Source: Thermodesulfobacteriota bacterium (GTDB lineage Bacteria > Desulfobacterota > BSN033 > UBA1163). Taken from it: DNA of 12,597 nt. The position numbers and the translations under genes were made by a program. This document shows positions 12,393 to 12,597 of this stretch, one piece after another. The notes below the pieces were generated by a model that worked only from the letters and a program-made list of their open reading frames with translations, did no database searches and was not told the DNA's origin. The stretch is from assembly GCA_030024065.1 (NCBI GenBank), contig JASEIE010000084.1:1-12597 (forward strand), given 5' to 3'. Positions within the stretch are counted from its first letter, which is position 1. Each line of letters starts with the position of its first letter.

Positions 12393-12597
12393 ATTCAGGA
12401 TATCATCCGGGGGGAGTGGTTTACGTGGGAGAACATTCGAGCAGAGGCCTGGGGGCAGAAGAGGATCTTGGAGTTCGGTTCTACGGCATTGAGCCGTCAG
12501 CCTTCGGGGGCGATTGGGAGCAAGATGGAGGCTATGGGTTATAGCTTCGGTCAAAAAGATTTGGATGAGGTTATTGAAAAACTCAAGGCAATGATGG
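12372..12597 (+). pseudogene. LeuA/NifV-type synthase fragment (C-terminal part), truncated at both sides
   Basis: The frame is open from 12372, just after a TAG at 12369-12371, to the end of the window. It reads HIQDIIRGEWFTWENIRAEA, then a Gly-Gln-Lys-Arg segment, QPSGAIGSKMEAMGYSF and a C-terminal helix DLDEVIEKLKAM. This recalls the communication region of isopropylmalate, homocitrate and Re-citrate synthases (family pattern: H-SGR-A---KLEELGY-L-DEELDEVFERFK). The catalytic TIM barrel is missing. The first codons come from the inverted end of MITE-like element 2. A GTG at 12381 with AGGGGAG before it could start a short product, but it lies in that repeat. I therefore read it as a gene remnant cut by the element; the assignment is by eye. 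Confidence 0.5.

Overview
All real genes in this window lie on the plus strand. It reads as an accessory lipid (fatty-acyl) biosynthesis cluster, followed by a sigma-54 regulatory locus and a zone of small mobile elements. Moderate G+C, type II fatty-acid genes, several cobalamin-type radical SAM proteins and a PrpR-type enhancer-binding protein suggest an anaerobic Gram-negative bacterium, perhaps Desulfobacterota (former Deltaproteobacteria). This placement is inferred from gene content only.

Region 1 (1-2452) holds the 3' part of an LpxL/HtrB-type acyltransferase, then a tightly coupled trio: an acyl carrier protein, a divergent FabD-like acyltransferase (1-nt overlap) and a hotdog thioesterase (4-nt overlap). 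Region 2 (2448-3126) is a decayed REP-associated transposase (one in-frame stop) bracketed by REP-like palindromic units. Region 3 (3138-7555) holds three different B12-binding-type radical SAM proteins in a row, each with CxxxCxxC. Region 4 (7685-9746) holds a FabG-type ketoreductase and a FabF-type ketosynthase with complete catalytic sets.

Together these genes could load an acyl group on a dedicated carrier, elongate and reduce it, let radical SAM enzymes modify the chain, and release or transfer it by the thioesterase or the membrane acyltransferase. No dehydratase, enoyl reductase or desaturase is seen here. The content resembles aryl-polyene-type type II synthases (acyltransferase, ACP, thioesterase, KR, KS) combined with the radical-SAM-rich gene sets proposed for ladderane lipids in anammox bacteria. 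The product cannot be read from sequence.

Region 5 (9747-12048) holds a PrpR_N-PAS-AAA+-Fis regulator with a possible sigma-54 promoter upstream. Downstream lie repeated GTTTCA half-sites and a second sigma-54-like element about 120 bp further on. Region 6 (12074-12597) holds two tandem MITE-like elements of about 150 bp sharing one inverted-repeat family. They abut the C-terminal part of a LeuA/NifV-type synthase whose N-terminal part is not in the window.

A striking overall feature is that most gaps between genes or gene blocks in this one-directional cluster carry a different short repeat family. One of them is translated as the N-terminus of the second radical SAM protein.
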